From Pseudovibrio sp. Alg231-02 (GTDB taxonomy: Bacteria > Pseudomonadota > Alphaproteobacteria > Rhizobiales > Stappiaceae), in contig NZ_FREX01000001.1 of assembly GCF_900143565.1 (NCBI RefSeq), forward strand, positions 449,068-513,067: a DNA stretch of 64,000 nucleotides. Reading direction: 5' to 3'. The notes under the pieces were generated by a model that did no database searches, was not told the origin of the DNA, and was given only the letters and a program-made list of their open reading frames with translations. The first letter of the stretch is position 1; each line of letters opens with the position of its first letter. Below, one piece after another: positions 36,425 to 44,311 of this stretch. A program made the translations under genes and the position numbers.

Positions 36425-36805
36425 TTATCTTCCTAAGCTGCTCTTCATCAAGCCATAGAAGGACCCAACAAGCTGAGTATTGAGTGAGTGCTGACGAGCG
36501 ACCTCACCTGACTTAATCAACTCTTGCTCTAGGGAAACGGAATTATCTGAGACGGTAACTTGCCACGCCTCACCGTCATTCACCCGCACACGACGGGCAT
36601 TCGTTCCATCTTCGCTGATATGACCTGACTGGGTAGCAGCCATCTGAATACTGGTTTTATCCAGAATGTCCTTAAAAGGCTCGACATCCTTACTTGCAAA
36701 ACCAGGAGTATCAACGTTCGCAATATTTTCGGAAATTGTTGATTGCCGCACTGACAACCAAGAATTTTGCCGCGAAACCAAACTAAAAAGATATACGGGC
36801 TCCAA
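36425..36805 (-). CDS. flgB: Flagellar proximal rod protein FlgB (TTG start)
   Basis: A 126-residue rod protein. The frame stays open upstream, but the family N-terminus MEPVYLF begins exactly at a TTG codon (36805), with GGAG 8 bases before it, so TTG is taken as the start. Rod motifs are [20 protein letters not shown] and FASKDVEPF, and the C-terminal helix runs [20 protein letters not shown]. It is first gene of the flgB-to-fliP stretch and lies after a strong terminator, so it should have its own promoter in 36806-36890. Confidence 0.9.
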   Translation of the reverse strand: MEPVYLFSLVSRQNSWLSVRQSTISENIANVDTPGFASKDVEPFKDILDKTSIQMAATQSGHISEDGTNARRVRVNDGEAWQVTVSDNSVSLEQELIKSGEVARQHSLNTQLVGSFYGLMKSSLGR

Positions 36806-36894
36806 AAAATCCACTCCGCTACAAAAACTGCTAAAAGTGGATAGCAGTGCAATCTTGTCCGTAGCTGGCGGAATCAATATTTCCGGAAAAAGCA

Positions 36895-36930
36895 AAAAAG
36901 ATATACTTGGTTAGTCAAGTATATCTTTTT
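36895..36930 (-). terminator. Perfect palindromic terminator upstream of flgB
   Basis: A 15-bp perfect stem (36895-36909 with 36916-36930) with a 6-nt loop and A and T runs on both arms. It lies 40 bases after the stop of the 36970-37419 gene and 90 bases before the flgB start. It divides the motility locus into two transcripts. Confidence 0.8.
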
Positions 36931-36969
36931 ATCTTAAAATTTTAGGTAAATAAATAATTAATATATTGC

Positions 36970-37419
36970 TTAAGAATTAACAGATGCGTCCGCGAGCGCA
37001 GTTTCCAGCTTCTTTGTATTTTCCTGCGGGTCTTCAGAAGGGTGCTCAAATGCGATGAACTTGACATCAACTGCCGAGTTTAATGCAAGCAAAAACAAAT
37101 GAAACATGACACTCACACCGTCATTTACAAACTTCATATGCAAGCAAACTGTAACATCGCCATTCCAGTTCAAATCGATTGACGACGTGCCAGCATAGGT
37201 GAGTGTGTCAGGCCTAAAATAAAGTTCCGACGAAGATTCCAGCAAATCTGTAAGATTAGCAGTTTCGTTAGAGAGAATATGACGAGCTAAAGAAGACAGA
37301 TCGCATAACCGTAACTCGGCTGCGATGGGCTTCATAGCGTTTGCAATCAATGCCTCGCGCAAAACATCTTCAGATTTTGCAGGCAGGTCGTTTTTCTTCA
37401 ATGCGGTCTTTGTAGACAA
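36970..37419 (-). CDS. Conserved hypothetical in flagellar cluster
   Basis: A 149-residue soluble protein that I do not recognise by function. The part around residues 65-130 (ELYFRPDTLTYAGTSSIDLN, then GDVTVCLHMKFVNDGVSVMF and HLFLLALNSAVDVKFIAFEH) has a beta-strand layout I believe recurs in alphaproteobacterial motility loci. It follows flhB by 39 bases on the same strand and ends at a terminator. In Sinorhizobium the visN/visR genes lie in this neighbourhood; here they are absent. Confidence 0.65.
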   Translation of the reverse strand: MSTKTALKKNDLPAKSEDVLREALIANAMKPIAAELRLCDLSSLARHILSNETANLTDLLESSSELYFRPDTLTYAGTSSIDLNWNGDVTVCLHMKFVNDGVSVMFHLFLLALNSAVDVKFIAFEHPSEDPQENTKKLETALADASVNS

Positions 37420-37458
37420 AATACCCTCTTAAGGCAGAAACGCGCTTCGACAAAGTCT

Positions 37459-38520
37459 TTAGCGCTTTAAATAAACATATGAAATAATTTCTGCTACCGC
37501 TCGATAATATTCCTCTGGAATACTCTGATCTATCTCTACGGCGGCATAAAGTGAACGCGCGAGTTGTCGATCTTCTACAACTGGAACATCATGAATATAG
37601 GCCAGTTCTTTGATTTTCAGTGCAATCAGGTCCTGCCCTTTTGCAACAACACGCGGCGCTTGTTCGCCCTCACGCTCATAATACAGCGCAACGGCAAAGT
37701 GGGTGGGGTTCGCAACAACAACAGTCGCATCCTGAACAGATGACATCATGCGCTTGCGAGCCCTGTCACGAGCAAGAGAGCGTAAGCGCGCCTTGATAAG
37801 CGGATCGCCCTCTGCCTGCTTAAATTCGTCCTTCAGCTCCTGGTGAGACATGCGCAAATTCTTGCGCCACTGGAAACGCGCCAGAACCAAATCAAAACCA
37901 ACAAGGAAGATGGTTGCGACGCAGATACCGGAAAGCAAAGTCATTGCAACAGACAAAATAAGCTGAGGCACTTGACTTGGGTCGCTGTACATCGCTGTCA
38001 ACGCAACCGCTTGCTGCGATTTCAATACAAGCGCGGCAACGACGATCACAGTTACCAGTTTGAAGAGAGACTTCACAAACTCCATGGCGCCATTGACGCT
38101 AAAAAGCCTGCCCAGTCCCTTTTTCAAGGAAATCTTGCTGAGCTTCGGTTCAATTCGGTCCAACACCAAACGTGGCGTATTTTGCATGAAAGAGGAAGCC
38201 AAGCCAAAGAAAATCAAGACAGAAACGATAGGGCCAAGAAACCAGACAAGCTGAAAAGCCACAGCAGACATCAACTGCAAAGGCTCCGCAGCACTGACAA
38301 ACTGTATTTCACCCGGATTATCCAAAAACCACTTCAGAAAATACACCAGGCCCTGCGCCTTATCGACAGCGATGAAGGAAAGCACAAGAAGAAGCGCTAG
38401 CATTGAAGCAAGCACAGACGCTTCCTTGGAGACTGGGATATTCCCTTTCTCCAAGGCATCACGAACCTTCTTCTCCGTGGGTTCCTGGGTTTTACTGTCG
38501 GGATCCTGGTCTTCAGACAT
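37459..38520 (-). CDS. flhB: Flagellar biosynthesis protein FlhB
   Basis: A 353-residue export switch. The cytoplasmic N-terminus (DSKTQEPTEKKVRDALEKGN) is followed by four membrane segments and a cytoplasmic C-terminal domain with the self-cleaving NPTH site in VVVANPTHFAVALYY. Cleavage between Asn and Pro changes specificity from hook to filament substrates, in partnership with FliK. It follows fliG by 55 bases. Confidence 0.96.
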   Translation of the reverse strand: MSEDQDPDSKTQEPTEKKVRDALEKGNIPVSKEASVLASMLALLLVLSFIAVDKAQGLVYFLKWFLDNPGEIQFVSAAEPLQLMSAVAFQLVWFLGPIVSVLIFFGLASSFMQNTPRLVLDRIEPKLSKISLKKGLGRLFSVNGAMEFVKSLFKLVTVIVVAALVLKSQQAVALTAMYSDPSQVPQLILSVAMTLLSGICVATIFLVGFDLVLARFQWRKNLRMSHQELKDEFKQAEGDPLIKARLRSLARDRARKRMMSSVQDATVVVANPTHFAVALYYEREGEQAPRVVAKGQDLIALKIKELAYIHDVPVVEDRQLARSLYAAVEIDQSIPEEYYRAVAEIISYVYLKR

Positions 38521-38575
38521 GAAACCTGCCGCTTCTCAAGATGGTTTGACAAACTTAAAAAGTCATCGGGAAGCG

Positions 38576-39607
38576 TTAGACGTAGACTTCTTCACCACGC
38601 CCAATCTCAAGGTCGATCTCACCTGAATTTGCCTTTTCAAGGGCAAGATCAGTAATCGCCCTACGCGCATCCATCACTTCACGTTGCGTCATAGGTTCAC
38701 CGGAAGCCAGATCGTTCTCAACGATCCTACGGGCACGAGACGCCATACTTGCGAGGATCGACTGACGGAACTCTGGATTCGTTCCTTTAAGAGCTGCAGT
38801 GATAACTTCACTGGTAACATCATCAAAGATTGCAGTTCTGGTGCGAAGATCCAGGTTCTGGATATCATCAAAGGTGAAGAGCAAGGCATCGAGCTGCTCT
38901 GCAGATTTTGGCAGAGCTTCACGCAGATTACCCAGCGTATCTTCAAGATCGTCACGTTCCATTTTGTTGAGAATATCAGCCATACGAACATGGGAATCTG
39001 TACCCACAGTTCTTGCAAAGTTCACCATGAAGTCTTCATGCAGTGTCTTCTGCACTTCCTCCATAACGTCCTCAACGATAGGCTTGAGTGTCAACATACG
39101 ACGGACGATCTGATTACGTTTTCTACGCGGGATCTGGGAAATCACACGCGCTGCACCACTTGCAGAAATCTTTGACAAGATCACTGCTGCAGTTTGCGGA
39201 TGTTCTTTCTGCAAATATGTAGAAAGAACATGCTCCGAGATTTGTGAGACCTTGTCCCAGATCGAACGCTTGGAGTAGCCCATCACGTCCGACATAATTT
39301 CGGCGACCTGATCTTCTGGAAGAATACCTTTCAGAAGACTCTCGGCCCCTTCGGCTGTACCGAACAGGTTTACACCACCTGAGAAAAGCTCGATGAACTC
39401 TTCAATCAGCTCATCGAGTTCACTAGCAGGAACTGTGCCCAGATCTGCAGCTGCCCGAATGATCATCCGCATTTCGTCATTATCGAAATGCTTCAGAACA
39501 CGGGTTGCCTTGTCACTTCCCATAGCCAACAGCAAAGCTGCTGCCTTCTGATGGCCATTTTTTCTGGAAATGACGCTTCCCATTTCAGCTGGAACAACAC
39601 TGTTCAT
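38576..39607 (-). CDS. fliG: Flagellar motor switch protein FliG
   Basis: A 343-residue C-ring protein. The N-terminal domain has KAAALLLAMGSDKATRVLKH; the middle has an EHPQT-type motif (LQKEHPQTAAVILSKI); the C-terminal domain carries the charged torque helix (FTFDDIQNLDLRTRTAIFDD then LKGTNPEFRQSILASMASRA). It interacts with FliF, FliM and MotA. It follows fliN by about 50 bases. Confidence 0.96.
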   Translation of the reverse strand: MNSVVPAEMGSVISRKNGHQKAAALLLAMGSDKATRVLKHFDNDEMRMIIRAAADLGTVPASELDELIEEFIELFSGGVNLFGTAEGAESLLKGILPEDQVAEIMSDVMGYSKRSIWDKVSQISEHVLSTYLQKEHPQTAAVILSKISASGAARVISQIPRRKRNQIVRRMLTLKPIVEDVMEEVQKTLHEDFMVNFARTVGTDSHVRMADILNKMERDDLEDTLGNLREALPKSAEQLDALLFTFDDIQNLDLRTRTAIFDDVTSEVITAALKGTNPEFRQSILASMASRARRIVENDLASGEPMTQREVMDARRAITDLALEKANSGEIDLEIGRGEEVYV

Positions 39608-39658
39608 TCTCTACGCGCCTCGGATACACATATAAAATCAAGCACAGCTCTTGTGCGG

Positions 39659-40075
39659 CTAGTTGTAGCTGCCTTTTGCGCCTACAATCTCAGTCAGCGA
39701 CACACCAAACCGCGAGTTATCGTCTTCAACAACCACGATTTCGCCACGCGCTACAGTGCGGCCATTTACGACGATGTCGACAGGCTCACCAACGCGGTGA
39801 TCCAGAGGTATAACCGCACCACGACCAAGCTTAAGCAAACTGGCCACAGGCATGGTCGCAGATCCAAGAACAACCTGCATATCAACCGGAATACCTAGAA
39901 CTGCATCCAGATTACGGTCAACGTTCTCGTCGCTCATACCCTTTTCAGGCGCTGAAGCAGCTGGCTGGGCTGCAGCAGAAGGCGCACCCATATCCATATC
40001 CATCTCGGCTTCAGAAGCAGCAGCTTCCCATTGCAACGCGAGGGCTTCATCACTCATTTCATTTGAGCTGCTCAT
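39659..40075 (-). CDS. fliN: Flagellar motor switch protein FliN
   Basis: A 138-residue C-ring protein. A low-complexity Ala/Asp/Met/Pro N-terminus precedes the SpoA domain (about residues 55-130), with LGIPVDMQVVLGSATMPVAS, LLKLGRGAVIPLD and VDIVVNGRTVARGEIVVVED. The ATG overlaps the preceding DUF6468-like gene by four bases (ATGA). Confidence 0.95.
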   Translation of the reverse strand: MSSSNEMSDEALALQWEAAASEAEMDMDMGAPSAAAQPAASAPEKGMSDENVDRNLDAVLGIPVDMQVVLGSATMPVASLLKLGRGAVIPLDHRVGEPVDIVVNGRTVARGEIVVVEDDNSRFGVSLTEIVGAKGSYN

Positions 40076-40722
40076 TGCGGATCATTCTCCTTCTCAGGAC
40101 TTTCGTCGTCCTTTACATTTACAGATCTGAATGTGGCGCTCTGGCCGAAAGAAACTTTTCTAACTCTGACATTCTGGTTATCTATTGCAGATACAGCAGT
40201 ATTTTCTTGGTTACCTGCCGGTGCAGGCTTACCCATTCCACCAGCCAGCAACAACGCGGCGGTATTGGACGCTGCACTCGTAACGGGCTTTTGCTTTGCC
40301 TTGGTTGCAGCAGGCTTTGCAGCACGACCGGAACGTCGCCCGCGATCTCCACCAGGCCTCGGCGGCGCGTCATTCATACTGATGCCGACTTCATCGCTTT
40401 TCTTGCTCAACCACTCGATATGCTCCTGGAGCGCTTTCATTTCTGTTTGCGCCTGCAGGATCACACCAGAGATATCGACCGTAGCTTCACGAGCCTCATC
40501 AATCCGCTGACCAAGATTACTCAGGATCTCCTCACCGCGAACCCGGATTTCCTGCAAGGACAAACCAATGTTGTCCATTGCTTCCGAGGTCTGGTCAAAA
40601 ATCCTTTGATACTCTTCATGATAGCCGGAGAGCCGCTTTAGCTGTCGGTACATGATCACAACGCGCCATGTCGTAACCAAAAGAGCAAAAAGTAAAAATC
40701 CGTCAATTAGATAAGATATCAT
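40072..40722 (-). CDS. DUF6468-like membrane-anchored protein in C-ring operon
   Basis: A 216-residue protein with an N-terminal membrane helix (about residues 4-22), a helical, probably coiled-coil middle (about 28-115), and a basic, Ala/Pro-rich disordered tail. The layout and location resemble alphaproteobacterial proteins carrying DUF6468, whose function is not established. It is wedged between fliM and fliN: its start overlaps fliM by 20 bases and its stop overlaps fliN by 4. That tight coupling points to a role linked to the switch complex. Confidence 0.7.
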   Translation of the reverse strand: MISYLIDGFLLFALLVTTWRVVIMYRQLKRLSGYHEEYQRIFDQTSEAMDNIGLSLQEIRVRGEEILSNLGQRIDEAREATVDISGVILQAQTEMKALQEHIEWLSKKSDEVGISMNDAPPRPGGDRGRRSGRAAKPAATKAKQKPVTSAASNTAALLLAGGMGKPAPAGNQENTAVSAIDNQNVRVRKVSFGQSATFRSVNVKDDESPEKENDPQ

Positions 40723-41668
40723 CGAGAAGTTCCCCTTCCTGCTCGATCAACTCTTCAACGCGTACTGTGTAAGACCCTGCAACCTGACCCAGGCGACAGT
40801 TAAACAATGGCTGACTGTTACATTCGAGCTGAACGGCAGTTTTTGGAGTAGCATTCAACTCAAGAACAAGACCAACTTCGAACTGCGCAACCTCTTCAAG
40901 AGTCATGCGCTGCTCTTCAAGAATTGCCGTAAGCTTGACTTCGGTACGCTGAACTTCCTGCTGGAACTGTTTAGTCCAACGGGTATCGCGACCGGCAACC
41001 TCACCAGACAACACCTGTGTCAGATTTTCGCGCAACGGGTTCAGAACCGACTGAGGGATAATGATGAAGATCTCACCTTCACGACCGATGATTTCAGCAG
41101 TCATTTTGGCAAGTACGCACGGATTACTCTTCCGACCCGTTTGCGCGAATTCCATACGGTTTTCGAGACGCTCAACCTTCAACGAGGTATCAGCAATCGC
41201 CTCAAACGCCGTCTCGAGCGCTGTAGCCGCCTCCTGGAACATCCTATAGGCAAGCCGCTGCTCGACATTGGTCAGAGCGCGATCTTCAAGAAACGCTTCT
41301 TCTTCACCATCTCCACCAAGCAGAACCTCAACCATGGAAAAGATGAAGGTTCGATCAAACCCGAGCAAAATGCGCGCATCCCACTCCTGAGCATGAAGAA
41401 CCGCAACAACTGCGCGATCCTCATATTGCTCAAGAGCATCACCAATACGCTCATTAGAAACCGATTGAACTGCTAAGTAAGGTGCAGTTGCCGCCATCTG
41501 CCGAAGTGTATCGATGTACTGGCGCGCCATGCGATCAAAGACCACATGAAGCATCGGAAGACGATCAACACCCAGGCCCGCAGCATCCAACAAACGAGAA
41601 GGCAAATCCACCTTCGCATTCTGAGCGCTGATCACCTCATCACTCATTTCCAGCTCTTGAGGCTCCAT
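40703..41668 (-). CDS. fliM: Flagellar motor switch protein FliM
   Basis: A 321-residue C-ring protein. An N-terminal stretch is followed by the CheC-like middle domain (LPMLHVVFDRMARQYIDTLR; FSMVEVLLGGDGEE) and a C-terminal SpoA domain (VAQFEVGLVLELNATPKTAV onward). CheY-P binds the N-terminus in relatives. The ATG overlaps the motA stop (TGATG). Confidence 0.93.
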   Translation of the reverse strand: MEPQELEMSDEVISAQNAKVDLPSRLLDAAGLGVDRLPMLHVVFDRMARQYIDTLRQMAATAPYLAVQSVSNERIGDALEQYEDRAVVAVLHAQEWDARILLGFDRTFIFSMVEVLLGGDGEEEAFLEDRALTNVEQRLAYRMFQEAATALETAFEAIADTSLKVERLENRMEFAQTGRKSNPCVLAKMTAEIIGREGEIFIIIPQSVLNPLRENLTQVLSGEVAGRDTRWTKQFQQEVQRTEVKLTAILEEQRMTLEEVAQFEVGLVLELNATPKTAVQLECNSQPLFNCRLGQVAGSYTVRVEELIEQEGELLDDILSN

Positions 41669-42555
41669 CAGGCTTCACTCCCAGCTGCAGCAGACACCAC
41701 CGGACCAGCATTCATAGTTTCCGCCTCAACTTCATCAATTGTAGGACGATCGTCTGCACCGATGGTTTTACGACCGTGCTCCAACGCAATCTGAGGCGCT
41801 GCACCATTCATAAACGCAAGCAATGTCTGCTTCACCTCAATATAGAGCCGATAACGCTGCTCACGAATGGATTTAATCTTCACTGCGACCGGGCTAACAA
41901 TTCCGTAGGATAAAAAGATACCAAGGAATGTACCAACGAGCGCAGCACCAATCAGACTACCAAGAATTTCCGGCTCCTGATCAATAGCCCCCATCGCCTT
42001 CACGATACCAAGCACAGCAGCCACAATACCGAGAGCAGGCAAAGTCTCAGCAACAATACTAAGCGCTTGATACGGCTTCATCTCTTCACGACCAAGGGTG
42101 TGCAACTCTTCATCCATCAAGGATTCAATTTCATGAGGACGAACATTACCGATGATAATGAGACGAAAGTAATCACAGATAAAACTTGTCAGGGATATGT
42201 TCGCGAGAACCCGCGGGAAACGCTGAAACAACTCAGAATCATCAGGATTATCAATGATCTGCTCAACATCATTACGCCCCTTTGCACGAAGGGTTCTCAT
42301 AAGACCGTAGAGCACACTAAGCGTATCCAGATGGTCACGCTTTTTGGGCTTTGCATTCACCAAAGCTTCATGAATACCGCGCCCGGTATCCTTAATCGTC
42401 TTAAACGTATTCGCCACCACGAAGGTACCGAAGGCGGCTCCCCCAACAATCAGCAGCTCAAAAGGTTGCCATAGCACCTTCATATAGCCACCCATTGCAA
42501 CATAACCACCAATTATGGATCCAATAACGATCACGAGGCCAACTAGAATATTCAA
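41668..42555 (-). CDS. motA: Flagellar motor stator protein MotA (TTG start)
   Basis: A 295-residue stator membrane protein with four membrane helices and a large cytoplasmic loop. The canonical alphaproteobacterial N-terminus M-N-I-x-x-G-L-V followed by GGYVAMGGYMKVLWQPFELL begins at a TTG (42555), with GGAG 6 bases upstream. No ATG precedes it in frame; another TTG at 42582 would add nine residues. The C-terminal membrane pair includes LPALGIVAAVLGIVKAMGAI and GAALVGTFLGIFLSYGIVSP. It is the first gene of the long leftward run. Confidence 0.93.
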   Translation of the reverse strand: MNILVGLVIVIGSIIGGYVAMGGYMKVLWQPFELLIVGGAAFGTFVVANTFKTIKDTGRGIHEALVNAKPKKRDHLDTLSVLYGLMRTLRAKGRNDVEQIIDNPDDSELFQRFPRVLANISLTSFICDYFRLIIIGNVRPHEIESLMDEELHTLGREEMKPYQALSIVAETLPALGIVAAVLGIVKAMGAIDQEPEILGSLIGAALVGTFLGIFLSYGIVSPVAVKIKSIREQRYRLYIEVKQTLLAFMNGAAPQIALEHGRKTIGADDRPTIDEVEAETMNAGPVVSAAAGSEA

Positions 42556-42878
42556 TTTGCGCTCCACACACTTACCGGACAAGCACTTTTCTTATTTTGT
42601 GGTAGCGAGACTTACTTGTCCGAAGCTGGCGTAAAGACGCTGAAATCCTAACAAACACCCGTACAGCTTCAGACAAGCCCTAAAGAGCATTCTCTCGAAG
42701 CATTTGAGTGTAGATAGGTTTGCTATGATCAGCACATTAACGCGATATGCGCTTCTGACTTGGAGCATGGATACTGCATTGGGCGGCGCAACTATGAACA
42801 CCATAGAAGGCCGCGAACCACGCAAACCTGCAGGAAATATCAGCGCTAGTAGCTTGATCGGATTTGGAGTCTAAATTT
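42556..42878. other. Divergent promoter region motA/flgF
   Basis: This 323-bp interval separates motA (minus) from flgF (plus), so it must contain promoters in both directions for the two arms of the motility locus. It also holds a short open frame (42725-42874) that ends four bases before flgF. No confident promoter element was picked by eye. Confidence 0.5.
42725..42874 (+). CDS. Possible 49-residue small protein upstream of flgF
   Basis: An ATG-initiated frame of 49 codons ends with TAA four bases before the flgF ATG. AGG lies about 6 bases before the start. The predicted peptide (starting MISTLTRYALLTWS) has no recognisable motif or membrane helix. The spacing to flgF would allow translational coupling, but a chance open frame in a leader is equally possible. 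Confidence 0.2.
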   Translation: MISTLTRYALLTWSMDTALGGATMNTIEGREPRKPAGNISASSLIGFGV

Positions 42879-43604
42879 ATGGTCGTCCCTTCTCTTTATG
42901 TCTCCCTTTCCGGGCAAATGGCCCTTGAGCGCCGACTTGAGACAGTTGCGCGAAATGTAGCCAACATGGAAACTGCTGGCTATCGGTCTACAGAAGTCAA
43001 ATTCGATAGTCTCGTTAAGAGCCCAGGCAAAGACCCAGTCTCCTTTGCGTCCACTGGAGAGAACTATATCTCGACGCAGGCTGGCGCGATCAAGCAAACT
43101 GGTAATTCTCTTGATGTCGCGATTGATGGCAACGGCTGGCTGGGTATTCAAACCGGCAATGGCGTTGCTTATACTCGAGATGGCCGTTTTCAGATTGGTG
43201 TTGATGGCATCCTCAGGAGCATCGAAGGCAATCCAATTCTTGATAGCGGAAATGCACCAATTATCCTGGACCCACTCGGCGGAGCTCCAGAGATTGCTAA
43301 GGATGGCTCCATCTATCAGGAAGGCCGTCAGGTTGGCGTACTCGGCCTTTTCTCCATTCCTCAGGATGCCAAGCTGAGCCGCGCAGGAAATTCTGCTGTA
43401 ATACCTGACGCGCTCGCAGAACCCGTTCAGGATTTTACAGAGAATGGATTCGCCCAGGGCTTCGTGGAAGGCTCGAACATTAATCCAATCTCTGAGATCA
43501 CCAAGCTCATCACCATTACCCGTGCGTTTGAAAGTACAAATTCAATGATGCAGAGTGTGGAAAGTATTCGACAGCAGACAATACGAAAACTTGGAGAGAG
43601 CTGA
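42879..43604 (+). CDS. flgF: Flagellar proximal rod protein FlgF
   Basis: A 241-residue rod protein. The ATG at 42879 has GGAG 9 bases upstream and gives the standard MVVPSLYVSLSGQMALERRL start, then RNVANMETAGYRSTEVKF, VAIDGNGWLGIQ, and the C-terminal VEGSNINPISEITKLITITR with AFESTNSMMQSVESI. It is first gene of the plus-strand flgF-X-fliI operon. Confidence 0.93.
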   Translation: MVVPSLYVSLSGQMALERRLETVARNVANMETAGYRSTEVKFDSLVKSPGKDPVSFASTGENYISTQAGAIKQTGNSLDVAIDGNGWLGIQTGNGVAYTRDGRFQIGVDGILRSIEGNPILDSGNAPIILDPLGGAPEIAKDGSIYQEGRQVGVLGLFSIPQDAKLSRAGNSAVIPDALAEPVQDFTENGFAQGFVEGSNINPISEITKLITITRAFESTNSMMQSVESIRQQTIRKLGES

Positions 43605-44293
43605 TGGCTGTTAATCCGGTTCAAGCAATTTCTGGCACTTCGGAAGATACTCGCGCCGGAAGCACCTCCAATAATACTAAGACCTCACCACCCAAACCAT
43701 TTAGTTTGGGTGAGTTGCTTGATATCATCAATCCATTGCAGCACATCCCCGGTGTAAATACCCTCTATCGAGAGATTACTGGTGATGAGGCTTCTGTTCG
43801 CTCTCGCGTTGCAGGTAGCTCATTGTATGGGATGATTGCCGGCCCTCTGGGAGTGGCGGGTCTCGTCGCTGGGAACCTTGCAGAAATGAAAATTTCTGGT
43901 GTGCTCGACGCGGAGAACGCGAGCACAGACGAGGCAACAGCTCTCAGCACCATTGAGAAAAAAATACAGGCAAGTCCAGCTGTACCTGCACCTGCTTCAG
44001 ATATGGTGTCCTCACTGCAAAGGGGAACGCCAATCCTGCCCGTCCAGTCCAAAGAAATCCCGCCGCTTTTTGGCAACATCGCTTCTGCCAGAGCCATTTC
44101 TATGGGAAATGAGGACAAGCTGATTGAAGCTCTGGCTGGTAGCTCGAAGAACGAGGAAAAAACTTCTTCTGACTTGGAAACATCAACACTTCCAACAGTT
44201 GATAAGCTGTCACAGGATGCTCGGAACTTGCTGCCAGATGATTTACTCAAGCAGCTACAAGAGCGGCATCGCAATACAATTGCACAAAGCTAA
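43604..44293 (+). CDS. Conserved hypothetical between flgF and fliI
   Basis: A 229-residue protein of unknown function. The region of residues 32-98 (FSLGELLDIINPLQHIPGVN, TLYREITGDE, then VAGSSLYGMIAGPLGVAGLV) resembles a small domain I have seen in alphaproteobacterial hypothetical proteins: a Gly-rich hydrophobic helix pair, possibly membrane-associated. The remainder is Ser/Ala-rich and likely disordered. The ATG overlaps the flgF stop (TGATG) and fliI follows 18 bases later, so it is translated with rod and export genes. Confidence 0.7.
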   Translation: MAVNPVQAISGTSEDTRAGSTSNNTKTSPPKPFSLGELLDIINPLQHIPGVNTLYREITGDEASVRSRVAGSSLYGMIAGPLGVAGLVAGNLAEMKISGVLDAENASTDEATALSTIEKKIQASPAVPAPASDMVSSLQRGTPILPVQSKEIPPLFGNIASARAISMGNEDKLIEALAGSSKNEEKTSSDLETSTLPTVDKLSQDARNLLPDDLLKQLQERHRNTIAQS

Positions 44294-44311
44294 TACTTCA
44301 AAAGGTTGTTT

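Noticed and set aside
42592-42825. 77-codon minus-strand open frame upstream of motA
   Set aside because: It has no motif and lies in the divergent promoter region.
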